Source of the DNA: Cyanophora paradoxa | Taxonomy: Eukaryota > Glaucocystophyceae > Cyanophorales > Cyanophoraceae | DNA length: 64,000 nt | Reading direction: 5' to 3' | Assembly (NCBI GenBank): GCA_004431415.1 | Contig: QPMI01000564.1 | Coordinates: forward strand, 124,001 to 188,000 | Shown: in pieces, positions 10,673 through 21,770 of the stretch | Layout of the letters: the number at the start of each line of letters is the position of its first letter | Numbering within the stretch: position 1 is the first letter of the stretch | Made by a program: the position numbers and the translations under genes | Notes under the pieces: generated by a model | Seen by the model: the letters and a program-made list of their open reading frames with translations, nothing else | Told to the model about the DNA's origin: nothing | Database searches by the model: none

Positions 10673-12288
10673 AGCTATAGCTTTAGGTGTAGCGCCGACC
10701 ATGCATATGAGCCGGACCGGAGGAGCTGCGCATCCATGAGCCGACCGGAACTCGCGATCGAGTATCTGAGCACATGGACAGTCGAAACTCGAGCAACCGC
10801 GGCCAGGGGGCGATTTCGGATTCGAAGCCCCTCCGCAACATGCACACGCGCAGTCTATGTAGCAAGTGCCGGTCACGCGAATTGAACTAATTGCGTTCTG
10901 AGATAGCCACCCCTATCTCACCCCCGGGGGCCCCCAGTGGCTATTGGGGCTGCTTCCCCACCCCTTCCCCTTGGCGGCAGCGCGCCGGGTACAGCCCGTG
11001 TACCCCACGTCGATTCATACTAGTATCGGGGTACACGCGGGGCGCCCCTCCCCTGGGGTCCCCGCAGCTACGCCGAGCCGAACTGCGTGGGGCGCTGGGA
11101 GGCCCCCTGGGCACCGGCGCCTCCCGCGGGGCGCTGCCCGAAGGAGCGCATCGGCTCGTCGCACCAGTTGGTGAACTTGAAATTGTCGCAGGTCGCCGTC
11201 CTGACCGCGGGCGTGAGCGCGACGTCGACGACGGGGGCCGGGCGCTCGGGAGGGGGAGGGGGTAGGGGTGAGGTGGGCGGGGGGGTAGGGGGGTAAGGCG
11301 CGCGGGCAGGTCCATTACTTGCGGCCCTTGTTCTTCTCCGAGGACGACGTCCTCTCCACGAGGGGTACCGCGCCCTTCGGGCACGGCGGGCCCGTGCCGG
11401 CCGGCTGCTGCTGCGGCGGGGGCGCCCGGGGCCGCGCCCCCGCGCCGCCCTTGGGTGCCGCCCTCGGCAGCGAGGTTTTCCTTCTCGGCAGCGAGGTTCT
11501 GCGGGGCCGCGCGGCGCCCGGCGCCCGACGTCAGGTCGACGTCGGCGACCCGGGAGGCCGCACGAAGGGGGGTACGCTGCGCGCACGGCCATCTGCTGCT
11601 CGTACTCGGCGGCGTGGTTCTCCCTCAGGTACGTTCTAGCGCCTCGTGCGGCCGCCTGCCCGGCCTGCCCGGCGGGAGATGAGCCGCGGGGGGGTACGGG
11701 GATCGAGCCCGCGCTCGCGCACTCGCGCCGCTGGCAGCCGGGGCACTTGCGGACGCCCTTCGTGTTGCAGCTGAGGCAGATGATGAAGCCGCAGCAGTTG
11801 AGCTCCTGCGCGCAGGTCAGGCGGGGTTGCTGGGGAGGGCGGGCGGCGGCGTGGCGGCGTGAGGGCTCGCACGTAGGGCCCGAACATGGGGCGGGAGTTG
11901 TGCTGCGTCGCGCACGCGAGGCAGGTGAGCCTCGGCCCCAGCCTCGTGAACATGGACTCCTGCCCCGGCTGGGCCGGCGCCGCGCCCGGGCCTGCCGCCG
12001 GGGCCCTGGGGCGCCGGCTGCTGTCGCCGCCGGCCGCCGCGCTGGCGCGGGGGGCGCGGGCCGCCGCTGCGGGGCCGGCGCCGGCGCCGCCGCGCGCTGC
12101 CGCTTGGCGGGGGGCGCCGCTTCGAAGGCGCCCTCGCCATCCCCCGCGTCCGCCATCTGCGCCGGAGGTCTTCGGGGGGTACGAGGCCTCTTCGGGGGTA
12201 CGGGCGGGCACCTCGCCGTCGTTCTCCTGGACCTCCTCCTCGCTGTCGCTGCTCTCGGCGCCCTGCGAGGCGACCGTTCCCTTAAGCG
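10673..12288 (-). repeat. Segmental duplication, copy A of the 3' region of the GRF-finger gene
   Basis: Starting at the words GCTATAGCTTTAGGTGTAGC, this matches 27199-28757 in the same orientation with scattered substitutions and small indels. The match covers the downstream flank, the GRF-finger exons and the RING-like exons. Similarity stops abruptly at about 12288 / 28757, just after CTGCGAGGCGA. Copy B is continuous with the full gene, so copy A is the derived fragment. Confidence 0.9.
11068..12288 (-). pseudogene. Truncated, inactivated copy of the RING-like/GRF zinc-finger gene
   Basis: The minus strand retains the RING-like Cys cluster (LNCCGFIICLSCNTKGVRKC at about 11820-11730) and the final exon (CDNFKFTNWCDEP...). 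Two lesions hit the GRF finger. At 11372-11374 the second Cys of the CPKC pair is Gly (CPKG). At 11315-11317 the Tyr of GRKYW is a TAA stop. All upstream helical-repeat exons are missing, as is the original promoter. The long open frames across it are chance frames in GC-rich sequence. Transcription from a new promoter is possible, but the encoded finger would be broken. Confidence 0.8.
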
Positions 12289-12429
12289 AACGATATTCCT
12301 TCCGATATTGAAGGTATCTCTAGCTCTGGCTCTTCTTCGTGTCAGTCATCCTCTGTCCCTAGATCTGCTCGATTTATCGTCTCTTCTCGATATCGATCTG
12401 TCTCGAGCTCTGTGTCTTTTCTTTTTTAT

Positions 12430-13817
12430 TGTCGATTTTGGCTCTTTGTCTTATCTTTCTTCGTGCTCGTGTCTTAGTTTATTTTGCTTTTTTGTCTTTA
12501 TGCCCCCTGGGCAGCCCCCGCAGTGCTGGTGTCTAGAGACTGTGGCCGGTAATTCACCCAAAAAAGGCCAATGTGATTTGCGCTTTCTCTTTTTTTACCG
12601 GGAAAATGCTTTTCTGTGCTTTTCGAGGTGCTGTTACTCCCCATTAGAGACCTCTCATAGGAAAACGGGCCCGGCCGTCGTGTTCCCCAGGGTCGAAAAA
12701 GGGGTAGTAGGTCTGTTCATTTAGGCAAATTTCGCTTTTTGAACAAGCGAGTCCCTGCGGAGCAGGAGTGGCCTTGGGTCTTGGGGTTCAAGGCGTGAGG
12801 GTGGCAGCTCTTTGTTTTTAAACGGGGGCCGGCGCCCGCAACCGCGCGCGGTTACGGGGGAGGGGGGAGGAGAAACAGAGGGTCCACTAGCTGTAGGCAA
12901 GCTTAAGGGTACACACTCAAGTGAGAGGGTACAGAATTGTGCCGCAAGGGTACAGATATCGATGCGGGGCCCAATCGGCCGCAATTGTACCGAGTACAGG
13001 CCCCGAGGGGCCCAGTGGTCGTCTCAGCTGAATGAAAACGACTTTCGGCGCCTTTTGCCAAATTGGAGGTGGTTAATAATAATCTATGAATCATTTGAAG
13101 GTAATTCGCAGTAATAAGGCTCTGTCTAAAATGTTTATTTTGATAATCTTTCAACTAACGCATCAAATACTTTTAAATCCCACATCGTGGCACACTGCGA
13201 CCCTGTCTCATACAAATTTGCCGGCCGGCAACGTGGCGCTCCGTTAATTTGGAAACTATTTCCTGGCGAATGGGGTGCGGCCTCTTCAAATTAATAATTT
13301 TCAAATTTCGACTTGGAAGGCCAATGTGATTTGCGCTTTCTATTTTTTTCCGGGAAAATGCTGTTCTGTGCTTTTCGACGTGCTGTTACTGCCCATTAGA
13401 GGCCTCTCACAGGAAAACGGGCCGCACCAACGTGCTCCCCAGGGTCAAAAATGGGGTAGTAGGTGTCTTCAAATATACGAATTTCGCTTTCTGAAATTTG
13501 TGACAAGATACCAACAGACCTAAGGGCCTCTCCTTTCCCCAAGGCCGATTCCGCTTTCTAAAATTTGTGACAAGATACCAACAGACCTAAGGGCCTCTCC
13601 TTTCCCCAAGGCCGAATCCGTCACATCTAGACCTAAGGGCCTCTCCTTTCCCCAAGGCCGATTTAGAGACTATTTTTTTGTGAATTACCGGCCACAGTCC
13701 GACGGTCTCTAGACACCAGCACTGCGCGGGGGCTGCGGAGGGGGCACAGAGACAAAAAGCAAAGTAACCCAGGCAAGAGCACGAAGAATGAGAAGACAAA
13801 GAGCCAAAATTAAATCG
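12430..13817. mobile_element. Composite element with ~130 bp inverted arms and an internal direct repeat
   Basis: The left arm (about 12430-12556) and the reverse complement of the right arm (about 13683-13817) share TTTTGGCTCTTTGTCTT, CAGTGCTGGTGTCTAGAGAC and TGTGGCCGGTAATTCAC with small indels. Inside, about 170 bp at 12568-12740 is repeated directly at 13318-13500, starting GGCCAATGTGATTTGCGCTT. No transposase-like ORF is seen. Copy A of the duplicated segment ends about 140 bp before the left arm, so the element may have been involved in the rearrangement; that link is inferred. Confidence 0.6.
13497..13662 (+). repeat. Tandem repeat, about 66 bp unit
   Basis: The block containing AATTTGTGACAAGATACCAA followed by GGGCCTCTCCTTTCCCCAAG occurs twice in tandem. 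A third, partial copy (GACCTAAGGGCCTCTCC...) ends near 13662. It lies inside the composite inverted-repeat element. Confidence 0.75.
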
Positions 13818-14061
13818 ACGTTTCAAGTCAAACCTCCCCCCCCCCCGGCGCCGGGGGCGGGGGGTGAAGCTGGGCGGAAATCAAGTTGAAAGCAGCTCGA
13901 GCGCACAATTGTGATTGGTGGGGACGCTTTTCAAGTTCGATAGTTCGAGTCGAAGGGCGGGATGTGTGACATTGTGTGTACGGGACCGAGGGCGGACTCG
14001 ACCGTTGCGGAGGACCGTTAGTTCGGCTACTAGTAACGGCCCGAGCCACTAATTATAGCGG

Positions 14062-14948
14062 CCAGGGCTCATGAGGGATGGAGGAGTTGATCAAGGGGTG
14101 GGCGCGCGGGTCTGGTTACGGCTATCACCGAAAACCATGGCTCCCCCACTCAGGCGAACCTCCCATATTGAGCGACCCATGGCCGGCACCTAGCTAGCAT
14201 CTTCGGCTAGATAGATGACCGGTCGGAAGGGCACGTCACGTAGAGCATTGATACATGTGCCGTGGTGTATCAATGCGACGTCCATTTTTGCAAAAAAAAA
14301 CGAGCCACTAATTATAGCGGCAAGAGCTGCTGGCTAGGGGCAGTCTCCAAGGCTAGCAAGCCGCGCGATGGGGAGGGGGAAGGGCTATGCTAGAGAGCCG
14401 TTCGCGCCATCGATCTTGGCGGCAGCTAGCAGCAGCAGCAGCCTGCGACAAGGACAAGGACAATGTATATACGTATGAATTTCGAAGTAGGGGGGGTTCT
14501 CTACTAGTGAAGGACACAAATCTAGAGCTCGAAACAGATCTAGATCGAGAACAGACGAGAAGTAAACCGAGAGAAGAGACTACGTAGCTGTAGTATCAAA
14601 AAAAAACGTTAGGTAGAGCTTTAGCCGGGGGGGGCATTATCAGTTGCGCCCCCGAAAACGGCATGGGGGGCGGCACCGCCGATTGAGCTATGCGCTCTAG
14701 CTCATCGTTTTTTTTTTTGCAAAAGTGGACGTCGCATTGATACACCACGGCACATGTATCAATGCTCTACGTGACGTGCCCTTCCGACCGGTCAACTATC
14801 TAGCCGAAGGTGCTAGCTAGGTGCCGGCCATGGGTCGCTCAATATGGGAGGTTCGCCTGAGTGGGGGAGCCATGGTTTTCGGTGATAGCCGTAACCAGAC
14901 CCGCGCGCCCACCCCTTGATCAACTCCTCCATCCCTCATGAGCCCTGG
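14062..14948. mobile_element. Foldback-like element, two ~240 bp inverted arms around a ~400 bp loop
   Basis: Positions 14062-14302 and 14706-14948 are near-perfect inverted copies: CCAGGGCTCATGAGGGATGG at the left start matches the complement at the right end. Each arm ends in an A or T run next to the loop. A 20 bp word, GAGCCACTAATTATAGCGGC, occurs just outside the left arm and again just inside it. GCGCTCTAGCTCATCG similarly occurs inside the right arm and again near 15081. There is no ORF in the loop. A single-strand transcript could form a long hairpin. Confidence 0.75.
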
Positions 14949-15579
14949 AAGTGAAATGTCTCGCAGTCCGCCGCCCTCCCTTGCCGCCGCTCCGCCACCC
15001 CTCCTCCTCCTCACTCTGCCTCCTCCCTCCTCCTCACCTGCGCCCCAGGACCCCGATTAATCGGTGTCCCGTTTTGTTATGCGCTCTAGCTCATCGAGCG
15101 CTCTAGCTACAGCTCGTGCGCACCGGTATGCTCGCTCTCATGCTCCTCCTCGTCGTCCACCACGCGTCGCCGCGGCCTGCGCCGCGCTCAGCTGCAGGCT
15201 AGGCGATGGGCATTGTGCATAGCTGCTAGCTCCGATGTGTCTGCCGCGCAATCGCGGTCACGCGCGTCCCGCACCTTGCCGCGTCGCGTACGCGTGACGG
15301 ATTCGGTGCCGAGCCTACATACGTACCCCCCCCTCCGGCACCGGTGCCGAGGGGGTGGGTACGTACTTTTTCGCACATTTGATCTCACTGCGCAGCTCGC
15401 GTACGCGTGCGGCATTGCTGATATTCTACACTTAGACTACGCAACGCATCTCGCGTGCAGAGCAAGCACTATATAGCTAAAGCTATGCATCCATATCTCG
15501 CAAAGTACCGGTAAAAAGTTGTACTAGTAGCGCGTGTCTAGTTAGCTGTACGCGTGTCTAGTTAGCGCTAGCTAGCTAG
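14949..15579. other. Intergenic
   Basis: Between the foldback element and the 3' end of the next minus-strand gene. It includes a C/T-rich stretch (14970-15045), short GCTAGC/CGTACGCG palindromes and a duplicated ACGCGTGTCTAGTTAGC word near 15530-15560. No gene is evident. Confidence 0.5.
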
Positions 15580-18500
15580 CTAAGCATTCGAATTCAGCTC
15601 CTGCAAACAGCCGTTCACAACTCGTTCTATCTCTGCGTCCGACATTGGGGACGACCTCAGAAAGAATTCGCGGCGTCGCTCCATGAAATAGCCGGGGCGG
15701 GGTACTGCGTTAAAATTGCTGGCCAGGTCTCGATGGTGGAAAGAGCATATAACCCGCCCGAAGAAAGGGGAATATAGAACTTTCTGTACTGCCTGAACAT
15801 TGATTGCGGATTCTAGTACGCCCTCGGGCGTCATGGGGGGGCCTGCTTGCGTGTCCATGCCCAATCTCTCAAGAGAGACTTTCTTGTCCAGCACCTCGCA
15901 TACCAGACGCGCCAGGATGTCAGCGAGATGTACGAGTGCTACCCTGCTCGGGGTCAGAGAGTGGGAGAGCGGGGAGGGCGGGGGGGGGGGGGGGGAGGGG
16001 GGCGGGCGTACGGGTAGTGGTCCCACTCCAGCTTCGTGCACCTCTCCATCTCGCTCTCCTTCACTGCTTCCGCCTCCGCCGAGGGCCGCGTACTCTGCAT
16101 GGCCAGTGACACTGCTCGAATGTTGCAAGCTGCGGCGCATGGGCGCCGGGCGGTTCGCCCGTTCGAGGCTGGCACTTCCTCAATGCTCATGCAGCTCAAG
16201 ATGCCGTTGCCGCTGATGCCGGCAAGGACCTCGAAGAGTTGCCGGGCTCCGCTCCCGGGGTCGCCGCGATGCAGTCTAATGAGCCGCCCTAGCGCTGGGC
16301 GTGACACCTTCGTACTCGGGCAGTAGATGTTCACAGCTCTCTCGAGGTGCAGGATGAAACGACTCTCTATGGCGTACAACCTACCGCGCGGGTAAGCGGG
16401 GGGTGCAGGGAATGCAGGACGGGGGGGGGGCGGGGTGGAACGGAGGGGGGGGGGGAGGGGGGGGGGTTGGCACCCGCCTTCTTAAAGCGCGCTCGCGCAC
16501 GCTCTCGTCGATCTTGAAGGCAGGCCCATCCTTCCACATTGGCGACCGCCGCCTTGACTGTGATATGAATTCTATTGCCTGCGCATCGCTGTCACTATAT
16601 CGGTGTAGGGGAGACTGCAAGGTTTCCGCACCGCGGCGTCATCGGCCTGCTCGGAGGCACGCGCCTCTGCATCGGCGTCGTTTTGTTCACGGATAATGAG
16701 TTCCGTGGGTCCAAGGATGCGACGAGTAAGGTGGGAGCTCCGGTTCAGCGACTCAGCCACCTCTGCAAGCGCACGAAGAGCTCGCCAGCTCTTCGACGTG
16801 CTCCACGGCTTGCCTTCTCCATCACGCCGCTGTGTGAAAGCGTTAGCGTGGTTGGTATTTCTTATATTACGTAAAACGCGTGCCTGATTGCGAACGTTTG
16901 CTCGCAAGGTCTCGAATACCTTCACTTGCGCGGCAGAAGCTGCCGGGACACCAGCCAGCGGATCCGCCCACTCCTTTGCAACCACGTCCTGCCCGATGGA
17001 CGTGATAGTAAGTGGGGGTAGAGTTGGTGGGGGCCGGGGGCCGGGGGCCGGGGCCGGGGGCCGGGGCCGGGGGGGGGGGGGGGGGGGGGGGGGCGGGCTG
17101 GTAAAAGGTGGGGGTACAGAACCTTCCCGTACAAAGTCGGGCTCTCGTGCTCCGCGAGCTCCATAAGGAGGAGAACTAGGGCCTGATTCTCGTGTGTGAA
17201 CCACTTCTGAAACGTGCGTCCTTTGTAGCGAGTGATGTCCAGATGATGCCCTGCAACTTCTCCGCGGCTGGACCGCTGAGCAGCCGCAGGACGTCCTTCC
17301 CGTGCCTCCGCATCGCTTCGATGTGGGCCCCAGGACGGGGCTCTCGTCCCTCCTTTCTGGTTCTGCCTGCTGTGGTCGTGAATCCTATAGCGCCTAGCGA
17401 GTCTAGAAGTCGCTTCATATCGGGCCGCTCCGCAACGGCGTCGACGGCATCCTGAACCTTCGTGTGCACCCCCGTGTCCATCTCGTACGTGATAGCTGCT
17501 TCTGCTAGGCGTTCGAATGCCGCCATTAGCCTGCGAGCCGCAGAAAGAAACCTAGTCAGCGGTGCGTGCCCGCGGGGGAGGGGGGGGTTCCATATTTTCG
17601 TTGTTTGGATGAAGTCGGCGTCGTACTTCGAGGTGTGGATGAGCTCGTCCAGTGCCGAGATGGATCGTTGAAGGTCCATGGTGGTAGTGAAGGCGCCCTG
17701 TATGAGACCCATGGCATCCTTCATTCGTTTCTGGCAGGTAGCGTCGCTGACGGCGAGCTGCGCGGTGGATGTCAGGGTGGGCCGTGTGAGACGCTGCGAA
17801 GCCGATATCGAACCAACCGTAGCTAGAGGGCGGGGCGGGGCGGGGCGGGGCGCGCCGCAGCTAGAGGGCGGGCGGGGCGGGGCGGGGCGCGCCGCAGCTA
17901 GAGGGCGGGGCGGGGCGGGGTGGGGCGGGGCGGGGCGCGCCGCAGCTAGAGGGCGGGGCGGGGCGGGCGGGGCGGGGCGGGGCGCGCCGCAGCTAGAGGG
18001 CGGGGCGGGGCGGGGCGGGGCGGGGCGGGGCGCGCCGCAGCTAGAGGGCGGGGCGGGGCGGGGCGGGGCGCGCCGCAGCTAGAGAGCGGGGCGGGGCGGG
18101 GCGGGGCGCGCCGCAGCTAGAGGGCGGGGCGGGGCGGGGCGGGGCGCGCCGCAGCTAGAGGGCGGGGCGGGGCGGGGCGCGCCGCAGCTAGAGAGCGGGG
18201 CGGGGCGGGGCGGGGTGCTAAGACGTACGTGAGTGTTCTGAAAAACAGTCAGCAGCCGCGTGATGGGGTCCTTGCACGACGCCATGCTCGTAGCCGCGGC
18301 CGGCACGTGGCCCCCGGCAAACTCCGTGGACAGCACGGCGGTTGTGAACTCGACGAAGCAAATACGATCTGTGACGCATCAGCGGGGCATCAGAAGGGGC
18401 GCGGTAGACGGAGCGGGAGCAGCATAAAAAAGCTGCACTTTTGAAGTGAACTTCTGCGTGCTTCGACTTGGACGTGAAGTACAGCTCCAGCAGGGTTGAG

Positions 18501-19329
18501 AGCCACATCTTCGACTGCAGGGTGTACGTCTCGCCAGGAACCTCGTATGGCAGCGAAGCGATAAGCTGCGACGGCTGCCATTAGCTAAACGGCTGCGAAG
18601 ATTGAGAGAGGGGAGAGGGGGGAGAGGGGAGAGGGGGGGGGGGGGGGGGGGGCGCACTGCATCGATATAAGTCAGTTCTTCGCTTCTATCGAATACCTTG
18701 GTCTTGAAGTTGTAGAACTTCTTCGCCCTCTCTGCGAGCCAGTCTTCGACGTCCTCAAATCGGCATGTAAGGCTAAGATCGTCATACTGCATTTAAACTT
18801 GAGAGGACAAATGGGGAAAGAAAGCGAGATAGGTGGCGAACTGACCTGTTTCTTCAAGATGTCCTCCGAGACTGCGGCAGCTGCGCCACCTGTAGGTGTG
18901 TTCGTCTCCGCGGCCTTGCAGTTGCTCTCGTGTGCCTCGCTCAGCTTCGTCGCTTCCTGGAGCATGCGTCAGATTGAAGCGGGGGTGTCAATCAACCGCA
19001 AAGAAATAAGCTACCGGCTCGATATACGTTGTCTTAACATCATGAAGCCAGGCGACGGGGACCGTCCAAGTAACCGAATCGAGCTCGAGGCTTACTGATT
19101 CCGCTGGCCGCTTGCCGGCGGTGGCCTTGACGATCACGTCTCCCACTCGCCGCAGCAGGTCGAGGCCGTCTGGTCGTCGGGCGACGTCATTGACACATGT
19201 GATGGAGCTGAGCAGAGCCCGCTTGGAAGTTGGCTCGCGAAGAAGCAATTCTAGATCCTTCAAGTCGACAGGCACTGCATAGCTTGATGAGCCCTGAAGG
19301 TTGGTAGTTAGCGGGGTTAGTGGGACCAT
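15580..19329 (-). CDS. Uncharacterised multi-exon protein
   Basis: I do not recognise the family. Reading 5' to 3' on the minus strand, protein-like exons are about 19300-19060 (DLKDLELLLREPTSKRALLS), 18975-18846 (LQEATKLSEAHESNCKAAET), 18790-18657 (FEDVEDWLAERAKKFYNFKT), 18580-18430 (GETYTLQSKMWLSTLLELYF), 18370-18230, 17820-17130 (RSISALDELIHTSKYDADFI), 17010-16480 (VRNQARVLRNIRNTNHANAF), 16380-16010 (RFILHLERAVNIYCPSTK) and 15950-15580. The stop is at 15582-15580 after LQELNSNA. The whole is mainly alpha-helical, with no signal peptide or membrane segment seen. Codon use is less GC-extreme than in the 27-42 kb genes. Introns include a G-rich tract at 17070-17095 and a minisatellite. Further upstream exons may extend to about 21943. 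Exon ends are approximate. Confidence 0.7.
17826..18225 (+). repeat. Intronic GC minisatellite, ~35-45 bp unit, about ten copies
   Basis: Repeated units combine GCGCCGCAGCTAGAGGGCGG with several GGGGC pentamers; the number of pentamers varies between units. The array fills an intron of the minus-strand gene (donor side near 18225, acceptor near 17826). On the sense strand it reads as CCCCG blocks with CTAGCTGCGGCG. Confidence 0.9.
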
Positions 19330-19356
19330 GCGTGGGCGGGGCTGCCGGGACGGGGG

Positions 19357-20330
19357 GTACCGGATCGACCCGGGGTACCCCTGACGAAGGCCCTGGAGCG
19401 GGGGCCGGGCTGCGAAAGGCTACTCGGTGCGCAACCCGTCGACCTTCACAGCGGGGCTGAACCAGTCGCCCCCCGGCGGGCCCCATGGCCCCCCCCGGGC
19501 TCCCCGGGCCCGGCGGGCCCCATGGCCCCCCCCCCCCCCCCGGGCTCCCCGGCCCCCGGCGGGCCTCCGGCGGCCCCTCCCCGGCTCCTTGGCCCCCCGG
19601 CAGGCCCCCGGCGGGCTCCAGCGGGCCCCGCCCGCCCAGCGGCCCCAGCGGGCCCAGCGCCCCTGGCCCCCGCGGGCCGCCCCTCCCCCTGTACCCCCCC
19701 TGTACCCCCCCTGGCCGAACTCGGTTCACAGCTGGGATCTCGTTGGGCCTTCCGTAGGCATTCGCAGGGCGGCTGTCGGGCTCGGGGCGCTGCTGTGCCT
19801 CGCACGCAGCGCGTGAGCGCTGGCAGCGGGGCGGGGCGGGCGGGGTGGCCCGGGGTACCCCTGACGAAGGCCCTGGAGCGGGGGCGGGGCGGCCGTCGGG
19901 CTTGCGGCCCTGCTGCGCCTCGCGCGCGGCGCGTGAGCGCTGGCAGCGGGCGGGGCGGGCGCGCGGGGTGGCCCGGGGTACCCCTGACGAAGGCCCTGGA
20001 GCGGGGCCGGGCGGCTGTCGGGCTTGCGGCCCTGCTGCGCCTCGCGCGCGGCGCGTGAGCGCTGGCAGCGGGGCGGGGTGGGCGGGGCGGGGGTACCGGA
20101 TCGACCCGGGGTACCCCTGACGAAGGCCCTGGAGCGGGGGCCGGCGGCTGTCGGGCTCGGGGCGCTGCTGCGCCTCGCCGGGCGGCGCGTGAGGTGAGCG
20201 TGGGCAGCGGGGCAGGGCGGCGGGGCGGGGGTACCGGATCGACCCGGGGTACCCCTGACGAAGGCCCTGGAGCGGGGCCGGGCGGCTGTCGGGCTCGGGG
20301 CGCTGCTGCGCCTCGCGCGCGCCGCGTGAG
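19357..20330 (+). repeat. Tandem array of ~120-135 bp units, about six copies
   Basis: Each unit holds GGGGTACCCCTGACGAAGGC, CCTGGAGCGGGG, a GGCTGTCGGGCT word and GCGCGTGAG with variable GC filler. Three units carry the additional GGTACCGGATCGACCCGG. On the minus strand the invariant part reads as an exon-like 53 nt block followed by a GTACCCC-type spacer. Confidence 0.85.
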
Positions 20331-20396
20331 GTGAGCGCGGGCAGCGGGCGGGGCGGGATGGGGCGAAGGGCGGCGGGGGGCAGGGCGAGCTGCCGG

Positions 20397-20790
20397 GCGC
20401 ACCTGCAGCGTCGCGTCGGCCTCCTCCTGCGGCGGCAGCCCGTCCTCATCGCCGCCGCCCGCGCCGCCCTCGCCGCCAGCGGACGCCCGACTCTGCGGGG
20501 AGGGCGCAGTCGGCGAGAGGGAGGCGGGAGGCGTCGGTCGAGGCAGCGGGACGGGGCGGGCGGGGCGCGGCCGAGGCGGGGCGGGACGGGACGGGGCGAA
20601 GGGCGGCGAAGGGCAGGGCGGCGAGCTGCCGGGCGCACCCGCAGCGTCGCGTCGGCCTCCTCCTGCGGCGGCAGCCCGTCCTCATCGCCGCCGCCCGCGC
20701 CGCCCTCGCCGCCAGCGGACGCCCGACTCTGCGGGGAGGACGCGGCCAGCGAGAGGGAGGCGGGAGGCGTCGGTTGAGGCCGGGCGGGAC
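20397..20790 (+). repeat. Two-copy direct repeat (~235 bp period) with a third diverged copy at 21800
   Basis: The blocks at about 20397-20520 and 20632-20755 share GTCGCGTCGGCCTCCTCCTG and CCCGTCCTCATCGCCGCC. A diverged copy lies at about 21803-21880 beyond the CACTA-type insertion. The minus strand of each block is an open acidic segment. Confidence 0.8.
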
Positions 20791-20793
20791 GGG

Positions 20794-20978
20794 CACTCGT
20801 AAAAAGGGGGTAGCAACTGACCTAAAAGCGGGCTAAAACCGAACTTTAAGTAGGTCGGCTGCGACGTACTACGGTAAAACCGGGCTATAACCGACCTTTG
20901 AAAGATTGCAGTGGAGCTAAAACCGGGCTATAATTATATAAAAATAAGTCGGACCAATAAGCGGGCTATAAGAATACA

Positions 20979-21076
<98 letters not shown>

Positions 21077-21770
21077 ATATAGCCCCGACCAATGACTGGC
21101 CGCCCGATCGCCCGCCCGCCCGCCCCCGGCGCGCTCGATATACATGCGATGAAACACACGCAATATATTGCTGGGAAACAATCAACAGTACTCTACATAA
21201 ACTGCGCCGCGCTAGCGCTGGCGCGCAGGGCTAGCGCTGGCGCCCCGCTCGCCATCGCCGCCCGGGGAGCCCACCCCGGCCAAAAGGATGACTTTGCCCG
21301 CGCCACCGCCGGGACCAGGCGAGACCTGGCGCCCATGCCAGTGGCGGGGCGCGGCGGCACGTCTACGTATACGTATACGTACTTTCAGTTTTAACTTTCA
21401 ACTAGTACAGTAGAAGTACTAGACACAACGTCACACAAGACCTTTAATAATTTCTTTTATTCGCGCATGATAACATATATATATGTACATGTGCACGTGG
21501 TCCGATCATATCCTGGGCATTAGGTCCGAGCTATTACGTTTTAGCCCGGACCGTGGCTCAGCTTCGATCATATTCGATCATATATCCGTTTATGCCCGGG
21601 CATTAGGTCCGATCTAAGCCGCTTTAGGTCCGATCTAAGCCGCTTTAGGTCCGATCAAACCCGTTTTAGGTCCGATCCAATGCGGGCATTACGTCCGACC
21701 TTATGTTAGCCCGACTTAAGCCCGGTTTTAGCCCGCTTTTAGGTCAGTTGCTACCCCCTTTTTACTAGTG
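20794..21770. mobile_element. Non-autonomous CACTA (EnSpm/CMC-type) transposon
   Basis: The left end begins CACTCGTAAAAAGGGGGTAG. The reverse complement of the right end begins CACTAGTAAAAAGGGGGTAG. About 49 bp of terminal inverted repeat match with one mismatch. GGG flanks both ends (20791-20793 and 21771-21773), the 3 bp duplication expected of the superfamily. Sub-terminal repeats are evident: CGGGCTATAA/AAACCGGGCT near the left, and TAGGTCCGATC about six times at 21600-21680. The 977 bp interior lacks a transposase ORF and contains a long (TA)n tract. Confidence 0.88.
20983..21072. repeat. (TA)n microsatellite, about 90 bp
   Basis: An uninterrupted TA dinucleotide run inside the CACTA-type element. 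The Tyr-Ile ORFs on both strands here are translations of the repeat. Confidence 0.95.

Noticed and set aside
19187-20638. Long continuous minus-strand ORF (about 480 codons)
   Set aside because: It is a Pro/Arg/Ala-rich translation of the 120-135 bp GC-rich tandem array, and all frames are open there. Only short exon-like blocks within it are considered.
20911-21234. Tyr-Ile repeat proteins on both strands
   Set aside because: Translations of the (TA)n microsatellite inside the CACTA-type element.
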